A stretch of DNA of 33,070 bases, from contig JAKSGN010000040.1 of assembly GCA_024180945.1 (NCBI GenBank), positions 1-33,070 of the forward strand. The letters are read 5' to 3'. This document shows, one piece after another, positions 1 to 9,996 of the stretch (position 1 is its first letter; the number at the start of each line of letters is the position of its first letter). Position numbers and translations under genes: made by a program. Source of the DNA: Macrophomina tecta. Its lineage: Eukaryota > Ascomycota > Dothideomycetes > Botryosphaeriales > Botryosphaeriaceae. Below the pieces are notes generated by a model that saw only the letters and a list, made by a program, of their open reading frames with translations, had not been told where the DNA came from and made no database searches.

Positions 1-131
1 GATACCAAGCCTATCCGAGAGGAGTGAGTGGCAAGAGAGAATCAAATAGACGAATACGGGCGTACCTGGGCGGCCGAGTTGGCTGTCGTGAGCGCAATTT
101 CCAAAGCAGAGCCTTCCAGATTTGAGAGCAT
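1..131 (-). CDS. Possible first exon of a gene running off the left end (partial)
   Basis: On the minus strand an ATG at 131 opens 22 codons (start MLSNLEGSALEIALTT), which stop at a GTACGC donor after base 66. A TAG acceptor with a CTCAC-like branch site follows, and 10 bases of a second exon (1-10) would remain, giving an intron of 55 bp (11-65) in phase 0. The splice geometry matches the other genes here, but the reading frame is too short to identify a family. It could also be a chance frame in an intergenic region. The call rests on splice signals alone. Confidence 0.3.
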
Positions 132-498
132 TCTTGCTGAACTTAAGCATTACTATGCTGAAAAGTGAAGGCGGAAGAGGGGGAGCTGGAGAGATTTTGG
201 CAGAGAAAGAGAATTTCGTGACCATTTTATGATCTGCAGGCTCTATGAGTCGGCACAAATCGATTTGCGGAGAGAGCGAACCCGAAAAGATGACGGTGAT
301 TGGTCTGAAGGAAAACGCGGGGAAATCTGGGTTAGAGATGGTCCGTGTGCACAGCTTATCCATGCTGCAGGATGATGTACGAATGGGAAAGCGGGGGAAC
401 ATGGCCCGCGGGGCGTGTCGTCCGGCGTAACGCATGACCCCGCGGCCGTCGTTCACACCGCCGCTCCTCAACCTCCCACATCTGCTCCGACAGTCAGT
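132..498. other. Intergenic / promoter region of the Zn2Cys6 gene
   Basis: No convincing gene is seen. The part nearest the regulator ATG (499) is GC-rich and holds an 8-bp perfect inverted repeat, listed separately. A 61-codon frame at 245-430 has no recognisable motif and is taken as chance. Confidence 0.5.
406..445. promoter_or_regulatory. Inverted repeat CCGCGGGG / CCCCGCGG upstream of the regulator
   Basis: Bases 406-413 (CCGCGGGG) and 438-445 (CCCCGCGG) are perfect inverse complements separated by 24 nt, 54 to 93 bp upstream of the regulator start. Each arm contains CCGCGG, an everted CCG/CGG pair. Zn2Cys6 proteins commonly bind CGG half-sites, so autoregulation is possible. GC-rich promoters can produce such repeats by chance. 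Confidence 0.3.
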
Positions 499-2560
499 AT
501 GTCGACGGACCGTAGTCCGTCATCTTCCCCGAGGTCAAGTGCTGTAGGCAGAAGCAGGACCGTGTAGGTCTAGCCTGCAACCGTCAATCACGGGCTCTAT
601 TGCTGACATGTGGCAGCTGTGCATTCTGCCGGCAACGAAAAGTCGGCTGCGACCGTCAGCTACCGAGATGCAGCTTTTGCATACGAAACAGAGTCGAATG
701 CCGTTATGCTGCCGGCAGTACCAAGCCCGGCTTGCGTGCTGGCTATGTCTCACGACTCGAGGATAGGCTAGGTTCATACTGGCCAGGCACACCCTTTTAC
801 TAAGTAGCTGACACAGTCATTGCAGGACAGCTTGAGGAGAGAGTAATGCATCTTGAAGATGGCCGAAGACCAAATTCGCATTCCTGTACCCCGTCAATGG
901 CCTCTTCTCAATACTACACCCAGTCCACCATGCCGGCCAGGGGTCCCACTGAAGACGCTCCCGACGGCATACCGCACGAACCCAGCCCCATTACAGCTCC
1001 GCCTGGACGAGACCAAGCTTATGCTCTCATTGATCCTCTGTCTCCTGTGCTTGCCGTAGAACTGTGCGGAATCTGGTTCGAAACCTTCCATCCCTGGTTT
1101 CCTATATTACATCAACCCTCACTCTCCGGGAAACTCGGCACGTCGTCCTCCTTAAAGCAATGTTCACATTACCTTACCATCAAGGCCATCGCTGCGGTTA
1201 CTCTTCCACACTCTCGCTCGATGTTGGCATCTACATCAGGACTTCGCAATTATTCAAAGAGACTAAGAGATCAAGTGCTCCTCGAGGCTGTCGAGCAATC
1301 ATCTCTACAATCTGTACAGGCGCTACTGATCTTGTCAAACCTAGAGTGTGGCGAGGGAAGGTCGTCCAAATTCTGGAGTCTGATAGCGTTGTGTAAACGG
1401 TAAGTGTTGATCCATGGAGAAGTTAACTTGGCTCTGACATACGGCAGGATTGCCCTCCAGCTAGGCCTAAGAGACTTCGTCGCCAATCAGGGCAATGATT
1501 TGAGTGGCCATTCTACTATTCCACCTCGTTTACTACCTCTGCCTTTGACAATAATAGATAGAGAAGAAAGGATCCGTGCGTACTGGATGACAGAGCTCCT
1601 AGACAGCATCTCGACACTGGGCGCCAGTTGGAACAGCGCACTTTCTCCGCCCGACATAACGACTGTTCTACCTTGCAGCGACTCAATATGGGCGTTTCCT
1701 GAGCACATCATCAACATCTGGTCCATTGGCGACTTTCACTTTTCCTCCGCCTTTTCCCTCTGCATAATCCTGGCCACGAGCGAGCTATGGCATGTACATC
1801 GCATCTTGCAACAGTCATTCGACCTCAGAAACTTTGAGCAGAAGAGCCGCTTTCAGGCTGAGTCTCAGCAAATTGACGAGCGCCTGACGACATGGCGTGC
1901 GGAGTTTGTGGCAGCAGTCTACCGCCTGATCAACACAGAGCACGCCCAGGAAGAGCGTGCTGAAATGGATCCGAACATCGTTTTGACGAACTGCATACTA
2001 GACAGGTGAGTGCACGTCTTCCGACGAGAAGAACTCCTGATCTGAATACCATGGACAGCGCGGTAATCGTGCTATTCCAACGTCTGGCTCCTTGCCCGCC
2101 CGGGATCGAGAAGGCCTGCGAATCTTGGACATACGCCACCAATCGCTGCGTCTACGCTTGTGATGACCTCAGCGCCAAGCTCCGTCTGGTACACGACAAC
2201 GAGCTTGAGGTCAGCAACCCGAATCTGATTTCGACCATCTTCGTAGCTGCCCGATTCTATCTAGTGTACGCAAAAGCCGTCAACGCTGAACTACCGCGTA
2301 ACCTCCGTGTATTGACGCACGCATTGGAAGTCTGTGGCAGGAAATGGGAGCTGGCGAGGCGGTATGGTACCATTGCGCAGACAGCGGCCGCGGAGCATCA
2401 GATGCCGGTGTTTATGTCCAGCTTGCCACCGCAGTTTTTTGACCTGCAATTTTCTACACTTGACATTACTGACGCTCTCTTGGCTGCGGCTGAGACGCTA
2501 GATCAAGTTCTTGGAATGGGGTTGGCACCGGCAGTTGAAGGGGCCGCCTCCGTAGCCTAA
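499..2560 (+). CDS. Zn(II)2Cys6 fungal transcription factor
   Basis: Predicted nuclear DNA-binding regulator of 617 residues. Exons are 499-563, 617-771, 826-1399, 1448-2005 and 2059-2560; all four introns (48-54 bp) have GT...AG ends and the phases close exactly. The ATG at 499 was chosen because splicing the first intron brings it in frame directly before the zinc cluster. The binuclear cluster is complete: Cys at about residues 23, 26, 33, 40, 43 and 50 in the spacing C-x2-C-x6-C-x6-C-x2-C-x6-C, with RQRKVGCD between. A short leucine/acidic heptad stretch (about 66-85, RLEDRLGQLEERV) is probably the dimerisation coil. The middle region (WFETFHPWFPILHQ, then FWSLIALCKRIALQLGL) fits the fungal-specific transcription factor domain. 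It lies 623 bp upstream of the monooxygenase gene on the same strand and is the obvious candidate local regulator; its targets are inferred only from position. Confidence 0.93.
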
Positions 2561-3183
2561 CGAGGAGTGCATAGACTTAATCCACCCACAAGCATTGTAC
2601 ACATGCAAACCTCTGCAACTGTTTTTCCTGTCTCATTTCCATCGTGGAGTCCGCTCTATCAATGGTGAATGGATGGCGGGCCCCCCCCCCCCACGGCCCC
2701 TTTTCGACCATTTCCAACACACGTCACCTGTCAGCATTTAGCATAACTAATTCGCTGTGAGAAGGTAAACAAACAATTTTAAATCGATTACACTTTGTAG
2801 AAATATTGCTAAAAGCTACCACTGACTCGCGTGGAACGAAGGTTCAGCCCTTGCTGCCTTTCCCCGCAACCGTCCATCGACGGGCCATGTCCCTCCGCGG
2901 GCGGCCGCAGATCCCCCACTTTATCTCTTTTCCTACCATACCACTCCAAATTCCGCCAGACATGGCCCGGACAAAAAAGGCGACGGTATACTATCACATG
3001 CAAAGTGCAAACCAATTTACCAGAAGTGTCACCATGAGGGGCAGACATGACAGCGCATGCCAGCATCCTCTGGGCACTATAAGACAGCACAAGCAGAGCC
3101 CCTGAGAATCCAGCAAGCCATCAGTGCTCTCAAGGCACACTTTCCTCCACCAGATCACAATCTGCATCAATACCATCTCCACC
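2561..3183 (+). promoter_or_regulatory. Spacer and promoter of the flavin monooxygenase gene
   Basis: This 623-bp spacer holds no gene that I can support. It contains a 13-base C run near 2681, a CCGCGG site at 2895-2900 next to a GCGGCCGC palindrome, and a TATA-like TATAAG at 3078-3083, about 105 bp before the ATG. The sequence just before the ATG is a pyrimidine/CACC leader typical of a fungal 5' UTR. Confidence 0.5.
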
Positions 3184-5249
3184 ATGCTCGCCACACCGCC
3201 AGCCCCCGCCTCCCCCCACGACTACTCCCTCAACCTCTTCCAGAAACCTCTCAATACCACCACCCCTGCAGCGCTGCCACCCACGCCCCCGGACAAGACA
3301 CTCGCCCCTCGCGCCATCGCCCAGGCCTGGCTCTCCCGCTTCACCGCAGCCATCCACGCCCTCTCCTCCTCCACCGCCGCCTCAACACAGGCGCAGCACC
3401 ACCTCGCCCCGCTCTTCCACCCGGACGCCTGGTGGCGCGACCACCTCGCGCTGTCGTGGGACTTGCGCACGCTGCATACGCTGCCGCGCATCGTAACTTT
3501 CGTCGCCGACCGCACGCCCGTGGCACGGCCCTCCGGGTTCGCGCTCGTCGAAGACGGGAAGTTCGCGGCGAGCGTCCAGCGGCCGGCGGAGGGGGTAGAG
3601 TGGATTGAGGGGATGTTCGTGTTCGAGACGAGCGTGGGCAGGGGGAAAGGGGTGGTTCGGTTGGTCGAGGATGAGGAGGGTGGCGCGTGGCGGTGCTGTA
3701 TGTTTTACGTGGCGTTGCAGGAGCTGAAGGGGGTGGTGGCGCGAGTGGGGCGGGATAGGCCGCTTGGCGGAGATAATTCGTTGGGGGGTGGCGAGGGCAG
3801 GGCGAGGGGGAATTGGAAGGAGAGGAGGGCGAGGGAAAGGGAGTTTGTGGATGCAGAGCCGGATGTGGTGGTTATTGGGGCAGGTGAGTTGGCTTTTTTC
3901 CTGTTGGTATGGAGAGGAATTCATCATGCTTATCGCTGACCTCTTCGAACGTAGGACAAGCGGGACTTAACGTCGCCGCACGCCTGCAGCATCTCGGCGT
4001 CTCCTGCTTGCTGGTCGAGAAGAACGCCCGCGTTGGTGATAACTGGCGATGTCGGTACCGCACGCTCGTCACACATGACCCAGTGCAGTACACACACATG
4101 TACGGCCTGCCCTTCCCGGAGAGCTGGCCGGTCTTCACACCCAAGGACAAGCTCGGAGACTGGTTCGAGGCCTACGCCAGCCTCATGGAGCTCAATGTGT
4201 GGACCTCGAGCAAGATACACAAATCCGAGTATTCGGATGCAACCAAGACCTGGACGATCGAAGTGACCCGCGCCACCAATGGCAACCCTACTCGCATCCT
4301 GCATCCCAAACACGTCATCTTCTGCACCGGCCATGCCGGCGAGCCCAAGGTCCCCGCCTTCCCCGGTCAGGACACCTTCCGCGGGCTCGTCTACCACGGT
4401 AGTCAGCACCAAGACGCCACAGAAACACCCGTGGCTGACCTCGCCTCGAAGCACGTTGTTGTCGTCGGCACCGGCAACTCGGGCCACGATATCGCTCAGA
4501 ACTACCACGAGGCGGGCGCGGCCTCCGTCACCATGCTGCAGCGCTCCGGCACCTACGTGCTGCAGGCCTCGAAAGGCCTGTTCATGCTACACGAGGGACT
4601 CTACGACCAGGATGGTCCGCCGACCGAGGACGCTGACATATATGGCCAGAGTTTGCCCATTCCCGTGCAGTTCGCCCTGAATGTTGGGTTGACGGCGCGG
4701 ATTGCGGAGCGCGAGCGCGAAAATGTAGAGGGGTTGAGGAGGGCTGGGTTCAAGTTCGACTTTGGGCATGATGGGAGCGGCATATACAGGAAGTATGTCA
4801 CGAGGGGTGGCGGGTACTATATTGATGTTGGCGGGTCACAGTTGATTTTTGACGGGAAGGTGAAAGTTGTGCAAAGTCCCGGGGGAATTAAGCGGTTCGA
4901 ACCTGATGCGTTGGTATTGGCTGATGGGAAGAAGCTACTGGCGGACATCGTGGTGCTTGCGACCGGCTACGATAATATGAGGACGTCGTTGCGGAAGATT
5001 ATGGGGGATAAAGTTGCGGACCGCGCGAAGGACGTGTGGGATTTGGATGACGAAGGTGAAGTGAACGCAGTGAGTCGAGTGTTAGACCCTTCTTATGGAC
5101 GTCCCTGGCTGACTTTCGAATAGATGTGGCGTCCAAGCGGTCATCCTAGACTTTGGTTCATGGGTGGCAGCTTGGCTCTGTGTCGGTTATATTCGAGATT
5201 CGTCGCACTACAAATAAAGGCCATTGATGAAGGATTCTCTGATGGTTGA
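3184..5249 (+). CDS. FAD/NADPH-dependent flavin monooxygenase with N-terminal extension
   Basis: Predicted 646-residue flavoprotein that would use NADPH and oxygen to hydroxylate or otherwise oxygenate a small organic substrate. Exons are 3184-3883, 3955-5069 and 5124-5249, with introns of 71 and 54 bp. The ATG at 3184 has a CACC-ATG context. Residues 1 to about 220 form an extension that includes a possible SnoaL/NTF2-like segment (about 45-190). An FAD Rossmann motif follows (VVVIGAGQAG, glycines 232/234/237) and is interrupted by intron 1. Further on are a second dinucleotide motif VVVGTGNSG (GTGNSG at 405-410), an FMO-like FRGLVYHGSQH stretch before it, and the LATGY motif at 568-572. The C-terminus (FMGGSLALCRLYSRFVALQIKAI) is typical of fungal YUCCA-like flavin monooxygenases. 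The substrate is unknown. The gene is convergent with the ene-reductase gene. Confidence 0.93.
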
Positions 5250-6314
5250 TTGGACACCAGTAAACCCACCTTATTTGGAGAAGACATGGCATAACTCCAG
5301 TTGCTTTCGAAATTTCTCAATATAGCAAGCGTCACAGGAGGACCCAGAAATGTGAATTCCATTTGAACAAATTAAAATCTAGCTTCTGCCAGCCTGTAAA
5401 CGCCCCGTAACATCCGCTGGATTCCTAATGCCAAGCCAACCCTTTTACATAGTGTCGATCGCTTTCCGGGATGAGCCTTTAAACGTGCGAAAAGGCCTTC
5501 TTGAGCTTGAAACGGCCGTTGCTCAATCACGCCCCTTGACTCTCAGAAGCGATTCAGCAAGAGAAACTCCTTGACGCTTCGACTCCATTCATACACCGGA
5601 AGCCATTGTGGAGCAGTGTCGACATTCAATTGTGTATGCTAGTAATTCCAAGCTTATGCATAAAACTTCGTATGGGAGAAGCCGACTCTATATTAAGCAG
5701 GATTTAGCCACCCATAAGTGAACCGGTCTGGAGCGGTCAGTTATATAACCGACGGTCTTCAAGAGAGAGATCTGTTGACCGTTCTTACTGGCATTGCTAG
5801 TATCCATACTAGCGGGGGAAGCCTGTCAGGGCTACGGGTAACAGATAAAAGTTTGGAAGCAAGTCACAGAAGTCCATCCGTCGACAGTTCCGGCGAGGTA
5901 GCAAGTGCGAAGAATTATTCAATGATCACAAAGTTCATAACTGAAATATCTCAGTGACTACTCGCATTCAAGAAACTAGTTGCCCATTGCAACGTGTTCG
6001 AGCCACAAGCTTCAAACCGGGTGAAGGCAGTTATATTAAGTGGAAGCTTCCGGAGAAACAATTTTTTTTCTTGAACGACCGACCGGTAGCTTTTGCGATA
6101 GGCCAAGGATTGCTAAATGGTCATGCCCCTCACGCAAGTACGCAAATTTCTTCGCTACCAAGTAGTTTTCGCCAACGTGAAGTTTTCATTCAGTTAGATG
6201 AACACCGCTTCATTAACTGTCTATAGGAATCCCCGGAACGATGGAAACGGAAATCAGCCTCTTTGCCATAAATCCAAAGACGTCTATCAAAAGGAGTGTG
6301 TAACAACTTAACTG
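5250..6314. other. Convergent intergenic region, no gene seen
   Basis: This 1065-bp interval lies between the 3' ends of two convergent genes and should hold both 3' UTRs. Frames of 61-90 codons occur (for example 5954-6226 on the plus strand) but show no motif, splice logic or coding-like composition. The sequence is more AT-rich than the flanking genes. Confidence 0.6.
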
Positions 6315-7680
6315 CTACAGTCGTGCTAAAACTCTAGTCCGAAAATCATCTGACCCCGTGAAATCAGCGCGGCGGAACTCCCTAGCATATTCCCCAATCG
6401 TGTGAGAGAGAGCTTTCACCCCCTCCGCAGACGCCGCATCCCACGGCTCCAACCCCTGAGCAATCCTCCAAATCTGCATCAACGCGCAAGCATTACTCAT
6501 GGAAACATCCTCACCACCAACCAAATCCCCCGCCGCGCCCCTCACTTTCCCCGCCAAAAGATCTCGGCACAAAAACGGCTCATGACACAGCACGCGCCCC
6601 AAACCCACCCCGTCCACCGTGCCTAACGCCTCCGCCATCGCCCCCGCTGTCCTAAACCCACCCGTCAAATACACCCTCGTCATCCTCAACACTGGCCGAA
6701 GCGCCTCCGCGAACTCAATGAAAAACGCCTCCCTCCTCCGCGTGCTCTCCTTCCTGTGCGCAAACGCCGGCGCCTCATACGTCCCGCCCGACAGCTCCAC
6801 AAAATCCACGCACCCCATGGCCTCCAGCGCCGCGCACAGCTCGCGCGCGTCATCGGTCCGCATCCCGCCGGCCTGGAACTCGACGCTGTTGAGCTTGACG
6901 CCGAGGACGAAGCCGGGTGAGGTGTGCGCGCGGATGGCGCGGACGATGGAGGTGAGGAGACGCGCGCGGCCGTGGATGCCGGGCCCGCCGTAGGCGTCGG
7001 CGCGCGTGTTGGTGGCCGGGGAGAGGAATTGCGCGAGGAGGTAGCCGTGCGCGGCGTGCAGCTCGACGCCGTCGAAGCCGGCGCGCTCGAGGTAGTGGGC
7101 TGTGAAGGCGAAGTGCGAGATGATGGCGGCGAGTTCGGCGGGAGTGGCGGCGCGGGGGCGGGCGAAGTGTTGGATGCCCATTGCGGGGCCCTGTGGCGAG
7201 TTAGGCGGATCTTTGTGCACAGAGCAGGATCGGGGGGGAGGGAGGACTGTGTACTTTGAGCTGGATGTCGGATGCGGAGATGGGGCTGCTCTGGATGCGG
7301 GCATCGCATTGCCGCCCTGGATGGCTGATTTGCGCAATCATGAGGCTGCCGTGCCGCTTGCCTGCCCTTGCCAGGGCCTGGAAAGCGTCAAACCGCTGGC
7401 CAGAAAGAGCAGAGTCGAATGGCACAGCCGGGTTGCCGACAGCTTCAAGGTGCGCGGGATCGACCATGATGTTGCCCGTTACGAGCATGCCGATCTGGCC
7501 GCGACCCCATGTCTCATACAGCTGGATGAGTTCGCGGGAGGGGACTCCTCGTTGCAAGGGAGCCACGTTCCATGAGGCCAGGCGCTCGGACATGGCGCCC
7601 TTCAGAAATCGATTGGGCGCCCTTCTTCTGGAGATTGGAAAGCTCAAAGGCTGAGCGAGAAACTGAGCAGGTGTTGACAT
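6315..7680 (-). CDS. NADH:flavin oxidoreductase, old yellow enzyme family
   Basis: Predicted 433-residue FMN-dependent TIM-barrel oxidoreductase that would reduce activated C=C bonds with NAD(P)H. Exon 1 is 7680-7255 and exon 2 is 7190-6315. The 64-bp intron (7191-7254) has a GTACAC donor, a CTAAC branch site and a CACAG acceptor in phase 0. Family signatures run in order: [13 protein letters not shown] (20-32), HPGRQ (120-124), and [18 protein letters not shown] with the substrate-binding HxxH pair at His187/His190. [10 protein letters not shown] follows, and the C-terminal part contains a GVGLGR phosphate-binding stretch. HxxH rather than HxxN places it nearer the bacterial/fungal YqjM-like branch than yeast OYE1. 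Length is normal for fungal members. It lies 195 bp downstream of the P450 gene on the same strand, so the two may be co-expressed. The substrate is unknown. Confidence 0.95.
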
Positions 7681-7730
7681 GGTTGGCTTCCAGCAAAGAC
7701 GTGCTGCAATGATCTTGACTTTGAATGTGG

Positions 7731-7759
7731 GAAGATCTCTTAAATGGGCCCGGATCTTC
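7731..7759. repeat. Short inverted repeat GAAGATC / GATCTTC upstream of the ene-reductase
   Basis: Bases 7731-7737 and 7753-7759 are perfect 7-bp inverse complements with a 15-nt spacer, 51 to 79 bp upstream of the ene-reductase ATG. This could be an operator-like palindrome or chance; nothing similar was found before the other genes. Confidence 0.25.
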
Positions 7760-7875
7760 TCATCTCATGTACGTCGTGGCCTCTGAACTTAAAACTTTGT
7801 TCTAACTAGCTCTAGAATAATTCTGCCCCTGGGTAGACTAAACGCAACCATACCTTTTAAACACTAAGCTTTCGC

Positions 7876-9820
7876 TCAAGCACGCTCCCGCCGCTTCAGA
7901 TATACTTTCCACGAACCGGTCTTGAATTGCATTGTGATGTACTGTCGGTAATCCACCGTCTGGCCCGACACTTCCTCGAAGTCGTATCGCGAGAACAAGT
8001 TCGCAGCGACCATACGCATTTCCGCCCATGCAAAGCTGTGATTACTGCGTTAGCACCTCGAAATGTGGATCTTAAATAGGGACACTTACTTGATGCCCAC
8101 ACAAGAGTGCTTGCCGGCTGAAAACGGATAGTATGCGTGCATGCTGTTCAATCCCACGTTAGTGAACAAATCTCACAGGGAGCCAGGAAAGGAACTTACT
8201 CGGGCGGCGGAGCTCCTTCACGGTCTTCCTCATCCAACCACCGCTCTGGCCAGAAGCGAAGCGGCTCAGGCCAGAATTCCGCGTTGCGGTGGAGGTCGCG
8301 ATATGACGCGGACACAACAGTGCCGGGCGGAAGGGCATAGCCGGCGAGGTTCACCCACTCCTTGCCTGTGCGGCGGCCCATCTCAGAGGCGATGGGGTGG
8401 AGGCGTAGGTTTTCCTTGATGCAGGCGTGCAGGTAGGCAAAGCGCGGGTCTGCGCGCACCGTCTTGCCATCGATGATGGGGTCATGCAAGCTCAAGACGG
8501 GGAGGCTGCTGAGCAACTTCGCCTTCACGCCCGGGTTGCGGATAAGCTCGAGGAACAGGCATGCGATGGTGCCGGAAGTGGTTTCCGAGCCAGCGAGCAT
8601 GATTTCGGACATCTGGTCAACGATATCTTTGCTGTTCATGCGCACGCCCGTGTCTGGCCGAGCGCATTCTTCGATAAAGTGTTGCAGCAGGTCGGGGCGC
8701 TTGAGCTCTTGCTTAGTGGAGCGATTTTTGACGACGGTGTCGATCGACTGTTACACGTCAGCACAGCTCTCTATGCGTTGATATCGTGGAGCTCTTTACC
8801 GAGACCATTTCTGCCGGCCAGTCGAATTGGAGATCGAGCCCCAGACGGCGCATGAATCTCTTGACGTAAACATTCTACGAATACGTCAGCGTTCAGTGAA
8901 CCTCTACACCACCGATTCATCGTACCTTGTACCGCTTAGTCATGCCATCGAAGATTGACTGCGGAATCATTTTCCAAGCTCGCTCGTCGGCGCCCTCTTC
9001 AATGCCTTTCTTGGGGTTGGTTTGTCCGAATCCGCGTCCGAAGGAGCATTCTCCCATACTTCAGAGGTTTGTATCAGCAACGAAGTCCCTTGCGGAATCT
9101 CTCGAGATCGCTTACATATCCAGAGCGACGTTGTGCAGATCCTCCATCAAATCCGTGACGGGCTCTCCTTTCCCACTCAGTACGCCCTCGTACTTCGCGA
9201 TCAAGTCCTGAATACTGTTCGAGAAGTATGTCTCCAAATTATCAATATAAGCGACCGTGAAAGCTGGCGAAATGAAACGCTTGAGTCTTCTATGAGGCTC
9301 CGGACGGCTGTGGCGTTTAAGTTTTCCACATCAGCACCTGTCAAAAAACCTACATCCCAACGCGAGGGCACAAAAAGCTCCGAACTTACATTTCGCCAAA
9401 CAACCCGGGCGCGAAACGATCCCTGGAGATCTCTGCATACATGGCGACTTTGGGTAGGTCGACGGTTGACAGGATCTGCCGCAGCGCCGCCTTGTCGGCC
9501 ACCCAGACCTGCCGGGGACCCAGGCGCACGACGCTGCCGTACGCCTTGTGCGCCCGCTCCACCGTCTTCCAGATCGTGCCCCGCGCGAAGCCCCAGCGCA
9601 GGTGCGAGGTCGTATATGCGGCATACCGGGGCCCGGGGATCTGGGAGAGCGGGGAGTCGAGGGCGCGGCGGACGCTGAAGACGTACTGGAGGAACGCGAG
9701 GGCGAGCAGCAGGGCGAGGGCGGCCGCGACAGGGTGCGCGGCGATGGCGGGGCGTAGGCGGAGGACTCGGGATGCGATGTCTTGGAGGAGGAACTCCGGT
9801 CCAGTTTCGGAGGTCGACAT
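7876..9820 (-). CDS. Membrane-anchored cytochrome P450 monooxygenase
   Basis: Predicted 530-residue microsomal P450. Seven exons in transcript order: 9820-9390, 9307-9116, 9058-8926, 8874-8800, 8747-8200, 8143-8090, 8035-7876; the introns are 51-82 bp and all phases agree. In intron 1 the first possible AG acceptors lead to a stop codon, so the GCCACAG acceptor at 9308-9314 was chosen; it restores a normal GEIRPEPHRRLKRFISPAF sequence. An N-terminal hydrophobic anchor (about 30-50) is followed by a proline hinge (PLSQIPGPR). The I-helix AGSETTS is at 329-335, the K-helix ExxR at E389/R392, a FWPERWL motif follows, and the heme loop FSAGKHSCVG carries the ligand Cys474. All catalytic hallmarks are present, so the enzyme is probably active with a P450 reductase partner at the ER. 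The CYP family and substrate cannot be named. A TATAAAA box lies about 90 bp upstream. Confidence 0.95.
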
Positions 9821-9909
9821 TCTGGCGGGCTTGCACGATGCGGGAAGTTGGATGATTGATTGCTCTCTCTCTCTGCTTTTTGTGATGGTTGACGATACGT
9901 CTTTCTGCG

Positions 9910-9917
9910 TTTTTATA
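9910..9917 (-). promoter_or_regulatory. TATA-like box of the P450 gene
   Basis: The minus strand reads TATAAAAA here, about 90 bp before the P450 ATG. A CT-repeat tract lies between it and the ATG, as is common in the leaders of highly expressed fungal genes. Confidence 0.45.
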
Positions 9918-9972
9918 CCGATACCTTTCTACGGCGGAATTCATATGCAAGCCTCGGACGCTGAGAGTGCTT

Positions 9973-9996
9973 GGTTCCTCCGGCCTCACCGGAACC
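9973..9996. promoter_or_regulatory. Palindrome with CGG(N5)CCG core upstream of the P450
   Basis: The core TCCGG-CCTCA-CCGGA (9979-9993) is a perfect inverted repeat giving CGG-N5-CCG, and outer arms GGTTCC (9973-9978) and GGAACC (9991-9996) extend the symmetry. Inverted CGG triplets are the usual target of Zn2Cys6 dimers. It lies about 155 bp upstream of the P450 ATG, a sensible activator position. Binding by the neighbouring regulator is inference. Confidence 0.4.

Noticed and set aside
600..803. Start of the Zn2Cys6 protein at a TTG near 600
   Set aside because: A non-ATG start is not needed: ATG 499 plus a well-formed 53-bp intron (564-616) joins exactly at the first zinc-cluster cysteine.
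3124..3183. Upstream start for the flavin monooxygenase
   Set aside because: The in-frame extension has no ATG; ATG 3184 has a strong CACC context and a leader typical of a 5' UTR.
9308..9389. Reading through the first P450 intron in frame with the short upstream AG acceptors
   Set aside because: Both earlier acceptors lead straight into a TGA; only the GCCACAG acceptor restores the conserved P450 sequence.
1..9820. A complete toxin or antibiotic biosynthetic cluster
   Set aside because: No scaffold-forming enzyme is present, so no product class can be named.
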